A stretch of DNA of 64,000 bases from Pseudanabaena yagii GIHE-NHR1 (GTDB taxonomy: Bacteria > Cyanobacteriota > Cyanobacteriia > Pseudanabaenales > Pseudanabaenaceae), in NCBI RefSeq assembly GCF_012863495.1, contig NZ_JAAVJL010000001.1, positions 124,001 through 188,000 of the forward strand. Direction: 5' to 3'. The notes under the pieces were generated by a model. The model saw only the letters and a program-made list of their open reading frames with translations. It had not been told where the DNA came from and did not search any database. The number at the start of each line of letters is the position of its first letter. The stretch's first letter is position 1. The position numbers and the translations under genes were made by a program. Below are positions 24,708 to 33,313 of this stretch, piece by piece.

Positions 24708-24763
24708 AGGTATATAAGCGTGCTATACAATATTAAGGCTTTTCTAATGGTCGAGTTTTTTCT

Positions 24764-25147
24764 ATGCAAGTTTGGGTATTGCTGTTTAACGCCAACACCG
24801 ATAACGAAGGGATCTACACCCTAGAAATAGATGGCGACAATATTGTGGTTGCGTTTGAACAGGAAGATGATGCAATTCGTTATGCAGGTCTACTAGAAGC
24901 GCAGGATTTCTTATCGCCGACAGTAGAAAGCATCGACAGCGAAGATTTAGAAGCATTTTGTCGAGAATCAGACTATGACTTAAATATTGTGCCAACCGAA
25001 GGTCTGCTAGTTCCACCTGAGAAAAATGTTGATAAAACTGATTGGTCTAAGGATCTCGAAAAGGATCAGTCAGAGCCAGAGGAGGAAATCATAGTCGAAG
25101 ATCCCGTAATTGCCATGATGCGCCGTCGCCTAGAGAATTTACTGTAG
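24764..25147 (+). CDS. DUF3110 protein
   Basis: This 127-residue protein has a short conserved N-terminal domain of the DUF3110 type, found in cyanobacteria and plastids: MQVWVLLFNANTDNEGIYTL, then FEQEDDAIRYAGLLEAQDF and ESIDSEDLEAFC. The C-terminus is acidic and variable (SKDLEKDQSEPEEE). No catalytic motif is evident and function is unknown. The next gene starts 15 bp downstream on the same strand, so the two are probably co-transcribed. Confidence 0.82.
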   Translation: MQVWVLLFNANTDNEGIYTLEIDGDNIVVAFEQEDDAIRYAGLLEAQDFLSPTVESIDSEDLEAFCRESDYDLNIVPTEGLLVPPEKNVDKTDWSKDLEKDQSEPEEEIIVEDPVIAMMRRRLENLL

Positions 25148-25162
25148 TTATTTATTCTAGGT

Positions 25163-25645
25163 ATGACCACAATGGCAGATTTACCTTCTACAACTCTAAC
25201 CAGTGAGATTACTAAATTTCAACCAACTAATACCAATGATGGTTGGTTTCACTACCCTGTACGGGTCTATCCCCACCATACGGACTATTCAGGTGTAGTT
25301 TGGCATGGTATGTACTTAACTTGGATGGAAGAGGCAAGGGTAGAATGCTTACGGACAGTGGGGATGAGCTTTGAGGAACTAGTCTCGGCAGGGGTGGATT
25401 TACCTGTAGCGGAGATGTCTTTGCGTTATCACCGTTCAGCAAGGATGGGAGATGATGTGCTGGTCATGACGAAGCTTGTACCAGATAAGGTACGTCTAAA
25501 CTGGGAATATCAAATTCGTACAGAAACAGATCTATGTGTAACAGCAACGGTGACACTCGTACCTGTAGATTTTGAGAAACGTAAGTTGTTGCGATCGCTA
25601 CCAAGCTCTTTAGAAGGGGCGATCGCCAAACTTGCAGGAATTTAG
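25163..25645 (+). CDS. Acyl-CoA thioesterase, hotdog fold (4HBT family)
   Basis: This 160-residue hotdog-fold thioesterase has the 4-hydroxybenzoyl-CoA thioesterase signature VYPHHTDYSGVVWHGMY, in which the Asp of HTDYSG is the expected catalytic residue, followed by YLTWMEEARVECLR. It hydrolyses a thioester, with the acyl substrate unknown. In cyanobacteria some relatives act on 1,4-dihydroxy-2-naphthoyl-CoA in phylloquinone synthesis, but I cannot assign that here. A second ATG three codons in (25172) is possible. It is co-directional with DUF3110 upstream and argJ 60 bp downstream. Confidence 0.86.
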   Translation: MTTMADLPSTTLTSEITKFQPTNTNDGWFHYPVRVYPHHTDYSGVVWHGMYLTWMEEARVECLRTVGMSFEELVSAGVDLPVAEMSLRYHRSARMGDDVLVMTKLVPDKVRLNWEYQIRTETDLCVTATVTLVPVDFEKRKLLRSLPSSLEGAIAKLAGI

Positions 25646-25704
25646 ATATTGAGCCACGCTAAGCATGGTTCAAGTGATTATTCAAAGAGGAAATTAATAA
25701 AATC

Positions 25705-26916
25705 ATGGCAGATTGGCAAGTAATTGCAGGCGGCGTGACTGCCGCTAAGGGCTATAAAGCCGCAGGAATCACCGCAGGATTGAAACCATCGGGCGCACCT
25801 GACTTAACTCTGATTGCATCTGATGTACCTGCGATCGCGGCAGGAGTATTTACAAAATCCTGTGTTCGTGCTGCCTGCGTGGACTTTAACCGTGAAGTCT
25901 TAGCCAAGGGTGGTAACGTTAGCGCAATTCTCTGCAATGCGGGTCAAGCCAATGCCAGCACAGGCGCAGAAGGTTGGCGCAATGCCTTGGAAACAGCAGA
26001 ACTAGTCCAAAAAGCTTTAAATACTGAAGATGGGGTTTTGGTTGCATCAACTGGTGTCATCGGCAAGCAACTACTCATGGACAAAATGCGGGCAGGCATT
26101 GCCAAAATTGCGCCGCTGATTTCACCCGATGGTGGTGAAGCAGCCTCCAAAGCGATCATGACTACCGATACTGTGCCAAAAAGTATTGCCTTGGAAACTG
26201 TAATTGATGGTAAACCCGTGAGAATCGGTGGTATCTGTAAAGGTTCGGGCATGATTCACCCAAATATGGCAACGATGCTCGGATTTGTCACCTGTGATGC
26301 GGGTGTCGAACCCAAGCTCTGGCAAAAAATGCTGTCAAGCTCAATCGATGCCAGTTTTAACCAAGTCACCGTCGATGGTGATACCAGTACCAATGACATG
26401 GTGCTAGCCTTAAGCAATGGACAGTCAGGCGTAACCATTGATGATGAAAGCTCTCCTACGGCGAAACAATTACAAGCGATGCTGCAAGAAGTATGTATGA
26501 GTCTTGCTAAGGCGATCGCCCGTGATGGTGAAGGCGCTACCTGTATGATCGAGGTCAATGTTTCAGGAGCATCTAGCACTGAGGATGCTCGCAAAATTGC
26601 CAAAACCATTGTCGGTTCTTCATTAGTAAAATCTGCTGTCTTTGGTAATGATCCTAACTGGGGCAGAATTGCTGCCGCCGCAGGACGTGCAGATGTGAAC
26701 TTTAATCAAGATGTGTTGAATATTCAACTCGGTGATTTTGTGATGATGCAGGATGGCACACCACAGGATTACGATCGCGCCGCCGCCAGCGACTATCTCA
26801 AAAATGACACCGTGATCATCAATGTCGGTGTGGGCGATGGCGATGGCAGTGGCACAGCTTGGGGCTGTGACCTCAGCTACGATTACGTCAAAATCAACGC
26901 TGAATACACGACTTAG
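25705..26916 (+). CDS. argJ: Glutamate N-acetyltransferase / N-acetylglutamate synthase
   Basis: This is the bifunctional ornithine acetyltransferase, which moves the acetyl group from N-acetylornithine to glutamate and so closes the cyclic arginine pathway. The 403-residue precursor should self-cleave before the nucleophile Thr190 in HPNMATMLGFV, giving alpha and beta chains. Other signatures are the start WQVIAGGVTAAKGYKAAG, TDTVPKSIALE, DGDTSTNDMV and GNDPNWGRI. The ribosome-binding region agagga stands 16 bp before the ATG. argC, which acts in the same pathway, is on the other strand at 40656. Confidence 0.95.
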   Translation: MADWQVIAGGVTAAKGYKAAGITAGLKPSGAPDLTLIASDVPAIAAGVFTKSCVRAACVDFNREVLAKGGNVSAILCNAGQANASTGAEGWRNALETAELVQKALNTEDGVLVASTGVIGKQLLMDKMRAGIAKIAPLISPDGGEAASKAIMTTDTVPKSIALETVIDGKPVRIGGICKGSGMIHPNMATMLGFVTCDAGVEPKLWQKMLSSSIDASFNQVTVDGDTSTNDMVLALSNGQSGVTIDDESSPTAKQLQAMLQEVCMSLAKAIARDGEGATCMIEVNVSGASSTEDARKIAKTIVGSSLVKSAVFGNDPNWGRIAAAAGRADVNFNQDVLNIQLGDFVMMQDGTPQDYDRAAASDYLKNDTVIINVGVGDGDGSGTAWGCDLSYDYVKINAEYTT

Positions 26917-26923
26917 ATCTATC

Positions 26924-26956
26924 AGGTTTCATTTTGCCGTAGGCAAAATGAAACCT
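26924..26956. terminator. Hairpin after argJ
   Basis: aggtttcattttgcc, loop gta, full complement. The 15-bp stem begins 7 bp after the argJ stop. Confidence 0.8.
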
Positions 26957-27013
26957 CAAAACTCTTACTGGGGTTGATTTTTTGTTTTAAAGTGTGTTCT
27001 CATTTGAAAAGCA

Positions 27014-27052
27014 CTCAAACAGGTACACTGCGAGGCAGTGTACCTGTTTGAG
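27014..27052. repeat. Hairpin that encodes the C-terminus of the DsbA-like protein
   Basis: ctcaaacaggtacactgc, loop gag, full complement; an 18-bp stem. Unlike most others it lies almost wholly within the coding sequence: the stop of the DsbA-like gene is at 27015-27017, so about 11 codons (ending TLPRSVPV) come from the palindrome. Confidence 0.85.
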
Positions 27053-27635
27053 CAAGATAATGCTCTAGTAAAACTAAGCGATCATTGCCCCAAAACATTT
27101 CATCATTTACAAAAAATGTAGGAACACCAAACGCGCCACGCTGAGAAGCTTCTTGGGTAATTTGCTCTAATTCAATTTGAAGATCTGGCGATCGCAAAGC
27201 TGCTTGAAAATCATCTTTAGGAATTCCTAAACTAGTAGCAAGTTGCACTAGTACGTCTACTTGTATTTCTAGCTGCTCTGCAAAAATTGCCTTAAACAAA
27301 ATCTGGCTGTATGCCTCCAGTAAGTTATGCCGATTCGCCGCTAAAACCGCGATCGCTAAGAGTTCAGGTGCGATCGCTTTAAGCTTCGGCTCATGAAAAG
27401 GAATCCCATAATAATCAGCCCAAAGTTTGGCATCCCGTTGGCGATAGCCCCAATCATATTGTCCAGAGCTATGCGTAAATGGATTATGTTGTCTCAGATT
27501 GATTAAACTTCCGCTAAATAGAGGTTTCCAAATAAATTTACAGTCAAACTTAGCTTCAAAACGCGAAATTTGGGAAGCAGCTAAATAAGAATAGCGACTT
27601 CCCAAACCATAGTAAAAATCAATACGTGACTGCAT
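27015..27635 (-). CDS. DsbA-family protein, 2-hydroxychromene-2-carboxylate isomerase-like
   Basis: This 206-residue thioredoxin-fold protein is of the kappa-GST/HCCA isomerase branch. IDFYYGLGSRYSYLAASQI is the usual N-terminal glutathione site, with Ser in place of a CxxC, and GAFGVPTFFVNDEMFWGNDRL is the cis-Pro and C-terminal motif. It probably uses glutathione for isomerisation or conjugation; substrate unknown. It overlaps the upstream GST gene by one base (TAATG), giving translational coupling, which suggests a two-gene detoxification unit. The C-terminal ~11 residues derive from a palindrome. Confidence 0.85.
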   Translation of the reverse strand: MQSRIDFYYGLGSRYSYLAASQISRFEAKFDCKFIWKPLFSGSLINLRQHNPFTHSSGQYDWGYRQRDAKLWADYYGIPFHEPKLKAIAPELLAIAVLAANRHNLLEAYSQILFKAIFAEQLEIQVDVLVQLATSLGIPKDDFQAALRSPDLQIELEQITQEASQRGAFGVPTFFVNDEMFWGNDRLVLLEHYLAQTGTLPRSVPV

Positions 27636-28309
27636 TACTTGCTAGCAGGAGCCACTTCACCTAAAATCTTTGCAAATCGCTCTAGATAGAATTCCTTAGA
27701 ATTAGCTATAGATTTAATTGACTCGCGATCGCGCAGGGCTGCCCACCATTTCTGAATGCGTGGGGTTTCGGAAGGAAGTTCAAATTTACGGAAATGCTCG
27801 ATCACGGGTAAGCGCTCAAACCAAGGATAGAAGCTAATATCAACTAGACTGATCTGCTCACCAAAGAAATAAGCACCTTCACCTGAGAACTTGCCAAAAC
27901 CTTCCTGTTCAATGTAAAGCAAAGCTTCGATAAACTCACGTCTTCCTTGCTCTTGCTCCTCGACGGTTTTACCACGCAACAGTTTTACAAAAGCAGGGAC
28001 AAAACGGGTATTGGCATAGTCAATCCAAATTCTGGCGATCGCCTTTTGTCCAGCATCTTTAGGCAAGAGAGCAGGTTCAGGGAATACTTCTTCTAAATAT
28101 TCGTTGATAATCGCAGATTCGTAAATTTCAAAACCATTATGGACAATGGCAGGAACCTTGCCATAGCGAGAAACCTTGAGAAATTCTGCGGATTTGTTTT
28201 GGAAGTCAATGTCAGTAGAGGTAAATTCGATACCTTTTTCTAATAGAACTGCGCGAGTACGTTGAGCAAAGGTAGAAGCCTTCGCAAAATAAAGATGTAA
28301 TGCAGTCAT
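27635..28309 (-). CDS. Glutathione S-transferase family protein
   Basis: This 224-residue two-domain GST has an N-terminal thioredoxin fold with [23 protein letters not shown] (cited in part: [11 protein letters not shown]; Ser is the likely activating residue), the cis-Pro in [10 protein letters not shown] and the Glu-Ser pair in [13 protein letters not shown]. The helical C-terminal domain holds [14 protein letters not shown]. The class is near omega/lambda-type bacterial GSTs. It is coupled to the DsbA-like isomerase gene downstream. Substrate unknown. Confidence 0.88.
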   Translation of the reverse strand: MTALHLYFAKASTFAQRTRAVLLEKGIEFTSTDIDFQNKSAEFLKVSRYGKVPAIVHNGFEIYESAIINEYLEEVFPEPALLPKDAGQKAIARIWIDYANTRFVPAFVKLLRGKTVEEQEQGRREFIEALLYIEQEGFGKFSGEGAYFFGEQISLVDISFYPWFERLPVIEHFRKFELPSETPRIQKWWAALRDRESIKSIANSKEFYLERFAKILGEVAPASK

Positions 28310-28500
28310 AGGAATATTTGAGAAGATGCTGATTAATTTTAGGTGAAATACTACGGTTTGCTTATCGGTTTACCGTAGATTTGTCTTAATGATGACATAT
28401 AGGTTTGCAATAAAGATGTTCTCTACATAACAAAGCAGGCGTTGCACAAATGAAAGATGAATCAAGAAAAAGAAGGGAGCGATTTGTAATTAAGGTAGTG

Positions 28501-28655
28501 AATTAACGTCAGTTCGGGTTAAGTTGGCAAATTTTAAAAGCCCCAAAGTAAAAGCCTTGCATAGCAAGGCTTTTACTTTGGGGCTTTGAGAGATGGTTTG
28601 CTATGCAAACCATCTCTCAAAGCCTATTTCAAATTATCCAGAACTCGCGTTATTT
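28501..28655. repeat. Composite double-hairpin element, family A, copy 2 (inverted)
   Basis: This is the reverse complement of the element at 2-152 over its whole length. Outer arms are at 28505-28518 and 28638-28651. The hairpins are the long stem around gccttgc-ata-gcaaggc and the stem around gagagatggtttgc. Relative to copy 1, stem positions change in pairs (for example aaaat/atttt to aaagt/acttt). The rest of the gap 28310-28828 holds no gene that I can see. Confidence 0.88.
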
Positions 28656-28828
28656 ATCTCACTGCTTCTGTTATCTAGCTTAATTGATGACACGCCATAA
28701 TGTGGTTGGGATGACAACTATCTCAAGGATATGCTTACAGCCTTAAACATATGCGGGCTATATCAAAACTTACGTTAATTTAACTAGCGATCGCTATAGA
28801 ATTAATGCTGTAACTTACAGAAATAAAT

Positions 28829-30163
28829 GTGAATCCTGCTAGAACCATATGTTTTGGCTTTTTAGCCGTTATCTCATTTGGCACATTTCTATTGATGCTG
28901 CCCATATCTTCTAGTAACGGCACATGGACAGACCCAATTACCGCTCTGTTTACGTCAACTTCAGCAGTATGTGTGACAGGGCTTTCGGTCGTTGATGTGG
29001 GAAAATTTTATTCCTTTTGGGGACAACTATTTTTGACGGGCTTAGTCCAAGTGGGTGGATTGGGCTATATGACTGCGACTTCTATCCTGCTATTACTGAT
29101 TGGTCGTAAATTTAGCTTGCGAGATAAAATCACCTTACAGCAATCCTTAGATACCCCCGGTATTCGTGGTGGGCTGCAATTAGTGAAGTCCATTATTGCA
29201 GTGACAATGTTATTTGAACTAACGGGTGTATTTGCCCTAATTCCGATCTTTAATCAAAAGATGAGTTTTCATGAGAGCGTCTGGCAGGCGATTTTCCATA
29301 GTGTGAATGCTTTTAATAATGCAGGATTTAGCCTGTTTACTGATAACTTAATGGGCTATGTTCAGACCCCAATGGTTAGCATCATTATTGGTTTGTTGAT
29401 TATATTTGGTGGAATTGGCTATCAGGTGATTTTAGAAGGTTATCTATGGCTCCGCACAAAGCTTTCACGCAATCGTGACTATATCTCATTCAGTTTAACT
29501 TTTTGCGTTGTGACCAGTACGACGATCGCTTTATTGCTATTTGGGACAATCGCCTTCTGGTTCACCGAATTTCAAAACAATGACACCCTTGGTAATTTAT
29601 CGCTATTTGAGCAAATTGTGGCTGCATGGTTTCAATCAGTCAGTACTCGTACCGCAGGTTTTAACACCATTGATAATGGCAAAATGACCGTAACAGCGAT
29701 GTTTATCACGATCGCCCTTATGTTTATTGGTGCAAGTCCGGGGAGTACAGGAGGAGGGATTAAGACTACTACAGCAAGAATCTTGGCAAGTTGCACAGGT
29801 GCGGCTTTGCAAGGTCGAGATCAAGTTAATCTCTATAAACTTCAAGTTCCCAATGGGCTAATTTTGAAAGCGGTTGGTGTGGCGGTAGGCTCACTATTTA
29901 CAGTAATTTGCTCAACAGGTTTGCTATCACTGACCGATCGCAATATGAGCTTTATCAGCATCTTATTTGAGGCAACCTCTGCCTTTGCCACAGTTGGTCT
30001 ATCCACAGGCATTAGCAGTTCGTTATCCTCAGCAGGGCGGCTAGTGATCATCGCGACAATGTATATCGGTCGGGTGGGCGTATTACTATTGATGGCAGCG
30101 ATATTTACCGATACAAAACCTAGCTTGATTAAGTACCCACAAGAATCAATGTTAGTTGGATAA
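28829..30163 (+). CDS. ktrB: KtrB/TrkH-family potassium transporter subunit
   Basis: This 444-residue integral membrane protein has four membrane-pore-membrane repeats characteristic of Trk/Ktr/HKT transporters. Pore-like segments include STSAVCVTGLSVVD, SVNAFNNAGFSLF, SVSTRTAGFNTID and TSAFATVGLSTG, each with the selectivity Gly. It conducts K+ (Na+-dependent in Synechocystis) across the cytoplasmic membrane. The start is GTG at 28829. The regulatory subunit KtrA follows 77 bp downstream on the same strand. Known cyanobacterial Ktr systems need a third subunit, KtrE, which is not in the window. Confidence 0.93.
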   Translation: MNPARTICFGFLAVISFGTFLLMLPISSSNGTWTDPITALFTSTSAVCVTGLSVVDVGKFYSFWGQLFLTGLVQVGGLGYMTATSILLLLIGRKFSLRDKITLQQSLDTPGIRGGLQLVKSIIAVTMLFELTGVFALIPIFNQKMSFHESVWQAIFHSVNAFNNAGFSLFTDNLMGYVQTPMVSIIIGLLIIFGGIGYQVILEGYLWLRTKLSRNRDYISFSLTFCVVTSTTIALLLFGTIAFWFTEFQNNDTLGNLSLFEQIVAAWFQSVSTRTAGFNTIDNGKMTVTAMFITIALMFIGASPGSTGGGIKTTTARILASCTGAALQGRDQVNLYKLQVPNGLILKAVGVAVGSLFTVICSTGLLSLTDRNMSFISILFEATSAFATVGLSTGISSSLSSAGRLVIIATMYIGRVGVLLLMAAIFTDTKPSLIKYPQESMLVG

Positions 30164-30240
30164 TTTGGTTAGTGTTTGTAATAAAAAATGGCGCTGACAT
30201 TTTTTAACTTGGCATAAAGTAGAAAATCAAGGAAATTTCT

Positions 30241-31017
30241 GTGGATATCTCGTCGTTAAGCTTTTTTCGGAGTCTCCGTCCTGAGAATAAACAGTTTGCC
30301 GTCATCGGTTTAGGGCGTTTTGGTCGAGCGGTATGTTTTACACTCGATCGCCTAGGGCATGAAGTATTAGCCGCCGACAAAGATGAGGAGCGTGTCAGTC
30401 AACTAAGGGCTGAAAATTTGGCAGCACATTGCATTCAACTAGATTCAACTAATCCACTTGCGTTAAAAGAGTCAGGTATTTTAGAAATTGACACCGTGAT
30501 TGTCGCTATTGGTAATTTCTTAGAAGAGAGCATTGTGACAACCCTAAATGTCAAGGAGGCGGGAGTTCATCATGTTGTTGCCAAGGCTTCATCAGAAGTA
30601 CATGGGACATTGCTGAAAAAAGTTGGCGCAGATCTAGTAGTTTATCCAGAGGCGGAAATGGGCTGTGCTTTGGCGCGATCGCTCACGCAAAGAGGCATCT
30701 TAGAACGATTTGAGCTAGATCCAGACAACAGTATTGTGGAAGTGATGGTTCCCGAAGAATTTGATGGCAAAACAATTTTAGACCTCAAACTCCGCAGCCA
30801 TTATGGGGTGAATGTAATTGCTGTTAGTCAAGGTCAAAAGTTTGAAATTAATCCCGATCCTCTTCAAAAACTATCTAAAGGCTCAGCGATCGTGGTGATT
30901 GGTAGCAACAAAAATATTAGCCGCCTTCCCATTTCCTGTGATTTGTTTAATCCAGATGGTACATCGGTCACAACTCAGTTACCTTTACATCGCTCATCGG
31001 AGGTGAAACTCAAGTAG
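30241..31017 (+). CDS. ktrA: KtrA/TrkA-family potassium transport regulator (RCK)
   Basis: This 258-residue cytosolic protein has an RCK_N (TrkA-N) domain with the nucleotide motif FAVIGLGRFGRAV and DKDEERV at the end of strand 2, followed by an RCK_C domain (about 160-230, SIVEVMVPEEFDGKTILDL, cited in part). Octameric KtrA rings bind ATP/ADP and gate KtrB. The length slightly exceeds the usual ~220 residues because of short extensions at both ends. The start is GTG at 30241. Confidence 0.92.
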   Translation: MDISSLSFFRSLRPENKQFAVIGLGRFGRAVCFTLDRLGHEVLAADKDEERVSQLRAENLAAHCIQLDSTNPLALKESGILEIDTVIVAIGNFLEESIVTTLNVKEAGVHHVVAKASSEVHGTLLKKVGADLVVYPEAEMGCALARSLTQRGILERFELDPDNSIVEVMVPEEFDGKTILDLKLRSHYGVNVIAVSQGQKFEINPDPLQKLSKGSAIVVIGSNKNISRLPISCDLFNPDGTSVTTQLPLHRSSEVKLK

Positions 31018-31034
31018 TTTTTTAAAAGAAGGTT

Positions 31035-31805
31035 TTAGAAAATCGGTTTATAGCCTTCAGGACACTTGATTTCTCGTCCATCCCATTTAGGTATAGGTGG
31101 CAATTTCATCGTTGGTTCTATAGATTCACAGAGACTAGCATAGGAAGTAACATCCTTGGAAACAGAAATATCTTGCAACCAGACAATACCCACATAGCTT
31201 TTTAAATTTGGTTTTCTAGCAATGCCCAGATTAATAGCAATACCTGCGTCAGTATAGGGTTTTGTGGTAGCAGTTGCGATCGCCTTATTTACTTGAATAC
31301 TGTAGCGATAATTCTCAGTTTCCGATTTCATGGGTATGCCTAGCTCTTGCAAACTCTTGCTCCAAGTCTCTTTCTCTAAGAAATGAGCTTGTTGTCCTCT
31401 ATTCATAGAACCTACATAGGCTTTCGCCTCCGAATTTCTAGCTCGATTTGTCGAAGAGTGAGGAGGCAGAATTTTGGCATTAGGAGGTAAAGAGGAATTA
31501 TCAGAAGACTTGCGGATGATGCCAACCTCAGTATATTCATCCTGCCGTAATGGATCTTGGACAAACAACTTGCCCTCTGGGGTAATGATGATTTTCAAGG
31601 GTGGCATCAAATTCACCGAAAAGCTGGGATTATTAGGAGTTAATTTCCAAGTTCCCGTGATTGGTGATGAATTAACAGGCTTGGGAGTTTCCGCGATCGC
31701 TTGATCAGCAAGATGTCCCACACTAGCTAATATCGCTAACGTTCCCAACAGCATTGGATTTAAGCAAAATTGAGAAATTAAGCTTTTAATTGAAGAGTTT
31801 GCCAT
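31035..31805 (-). CDS. Type IV pilin-like G/H family protein, secreted
   Basis: This 256-residue protein has an N-terminal signal sequence (hydrophobic ~15-40). The C-terminal half has the block AKAYVGSMNRGQQAHFLE followed by YRYSIQ, typical of the cyanobacterial pilin-like G/H domain; those domains usually sit in proteins with a type IV pilin leader, which I do not see here. Two cysteines near the end (SLCESIE, IKCPEGY) could form a disulfide. An extracytoplasmic role is likely; pilus assembly is unproven. It is convergent with ktrA, 17 bp away. Confidence 0.78.
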   Translation of the reverse strand: MANSSIKSLISQFCLNPMLLGTLAILASVGHLADQAIAETPKPVNSSPITGTWKLTPNNPSFSVNLMPPLKIIITPEGKLFVQDPLRQDEYTEVGIIRKSSDNSSLPPNAKILPPHSSTNRARNSEAKAYVGSMNRGQQAHFLEKETWSKSLQELGIPMKSETENYRYSIQVNKAIATATTKPYTDAGIAINLGIARKPNLKSYVGIVWLQDISVSKDVTSYASLCESIEPTMKLPPIPKWDGREIKCPEGYKPIF

Positions 31806-31829
31806 AAAAATATAGATACATTTAGTAGC

Positions 31830-31882
31830 CCAGAGAAATTTTTGAAAGAATGGCTAAGCCGCTCTTTCAAAAATTTCTCTGG
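31830..31882. repeat. Hairpin, family C
   Basis: ccagagaaatttttgaaaga (31830-31849) pairs perfectly with 31863-31882. It is followed by cagcgcattgggctgtaa. The stem is related to the one at 18061-18133 (shared ccagagaaat-ttgaaag), and it sits upstream of the divergent pilin-like and NurA-like genes. Confidence 0.8.
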
Positions 31883-31975
31883 TTTTTAATTCAGCGCATT
31901 GGGCTGTAATTTGCTATAAAAACTACCTAATTATGTTCATTCTGTGCTATTAATTACGCAAAAATTTACAGCAGC

Positions 31976-33049
31976 ATGACTACTAATCTTGTCAAACCAA
32001 TAGCAGAAAACTTTTGGAGTGCATATAACATTCGCCTAGAACCTTGGAGTATTGGCTACGATGCCCCTGTTAGTATCAATCCTGAAGAGATTCCTACTAG
32101 TGACAAGGTTAATACGGAAGTCGAGGTTGGTAATAGTGATTGGCAGCCAATCCGTAATGCGATCGCGCCAGATCTTCCCAATCAGCTTTTATTTATCGAT
32201 GGAAGGTTGCGAATCGATGCTAATTTTCTAGGTCGGCGTGATGATGAGATTTTGTATGGAGCTTTCGCAACGATCTCCGTAGGGGCAGTTCTAGTTGATC
32301 GAACGATTAGCCGTGCTAAATGTATTGCCACCGAGGTTAAGCGGATTATTGCGATCGGGGGTAACTTAAATCCACCTGTCACAATCATTCCAGCGCCGAT
32401 GAGTGGTCGGGGTGAGCTTAAATATGATTACTGTCTCACGAGTAGTAATAATGATTCGGATACGCCTTCACAAATAGTACAAAGTGCAATGCTTGATGAA
32501 GAGCTTCGCATTGCCAATGAACTATCCTTAAATAAAGAACTCATCAAAGAAAATACCTTGATTGTGCGTGATGGACCGTTACTCTATCGCGTTTATCAAA
32601 CCCCCTTCGATACGATTGGCTATGTCAAAACGATGGGTAAGGCATATCTCAAAGGGGAAAATGCTCAAGTCTTACGATCGCTCAAAGTTGGCGAACGCAC
32701 ACCTATTTTTCGGATTTCTAATAGCAATGGTTCTAATCTCAGTTGGTACTTGCGCTCGGGAAGCAAAGATTTAAATTACAAGAAATTGGGCTACCACGAT
32801 TTGCATGGCATCATTCGCATCGATCTCGATGGGAGCATTCCTCTAGAACGTGCGAAGGCGATCGCTGACCAAAGTACCTATTTAATTCCGCAATATGCCT
32901 CCCACCCTACTCGAGATCCCCGTGCACCTCAAAACTTAACTCCTGTTGGTGCATTAGAGAAAGAATTAGGAAGAAGAATGGGTAGTCGTGAATTAATTTC
33001 TCGACGTTTACGTGATTTTCTGGCTGACTCTGCCTATAGTCCTGTCTAA
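31976..33049 (+). CDS. NurA-like nuclease domain protein (tentative)
   Basis: This 357-residue soluble protein was not recognised with certainty. LLFIDGRLRIDA (acidic Asp after a hydrophobic strand), LIVRDGPLLY, the basic WYLRSG and GIIRIDLDG are spaced as in NurA 5'-3' nucleases, where the first Asp and later Asp/His residues bind Mn2+. A conserved-looking C-terminal QYASHPTRDPRAPQNL is also present. NurA normally works with the HerA ATPase, and no herA is in this window. An alternative is an uncharacterised cyanobacterial family sharing only the RNase H-like fold. Confidence 0.55.
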   Translation: MTTNLVKPIAENFWSAYNIRLEPWSIGYDAPVSINPEEIPTSDKVNTEVEVGNSDWQPIRNAIAPDLPNQLLFIDGRLRIDANFLGRRDDEILYGAFATISVGAVLVDRTISRAKCIATEVKRIIAIGGNLNPPVTIIPAPMSGRGELKYDYCLTSSNNDSDTPSQIVQSAMLDEELRIANELSLNKELIKENTLIVRDGPLLYRVYQTPFDTIGYVKTMGKAYLKGENAQVLRSLKVGERTPIFRISNSNGSNLSWYLRSGSKDLNYKKLGYHDLHGIIRIDLDGSIPLERAKAIADQSTYLIPQYASHPTRDPRAPQNLTPVGALEKELGRRMGSRELISRRLRDFLADSAYSPV

Positions 33050-33056
33050 TGCCATC

Positions 33057-33113
33057 TTTACATAAGTTAAGGATAGGCGGCGCAAAGCGCCGCCTATCCT
33101 TAACTTATGTAAA
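33057..33113. terminator. Perfect 27-bp hairpin after the NurA-like gene
   Basis: Arms 33057-33083 and 33087-33113 match fully around loop aaa; core ggataggcggcgc. It lies 7 bp after the stop codon. A related core (aggatggacggcgc) is at 51498-51535. Confidence 0.85.
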
Positions 33114-33188
33114 GTAATGTAGCCCTTGGGGGTAACATAGATTTAATGCTAAGTCCTTTCTCCTACAGCAATTTTCGATCAAAAGAAT

Positions 33189-33248
33189 CTGAAGCAATTT
33201 CCTGAAAGTGTTACTTTACTTTGTAGCACTTTCAGAAAATTGCTTCAG
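33189..33248. repeat. Hairpin, family C, upstream of the FecR gene
   Basis: ctgaagcaatttcctgaaagtg pairs with 33227-33248 with one mismatch. It is followed by aaagcgctgtaa (33260-33271), the family C tag. It occupies the leader region 66 bp before the fecR-like start. Confidence 0.75.
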
Positions 33249-33313
33249 GGCTGAGCTTAAAGCGCTGTAAGTTTTTGTAGCTTTCTATATTTAACCTTTT
33301 AGACCATATTGAA

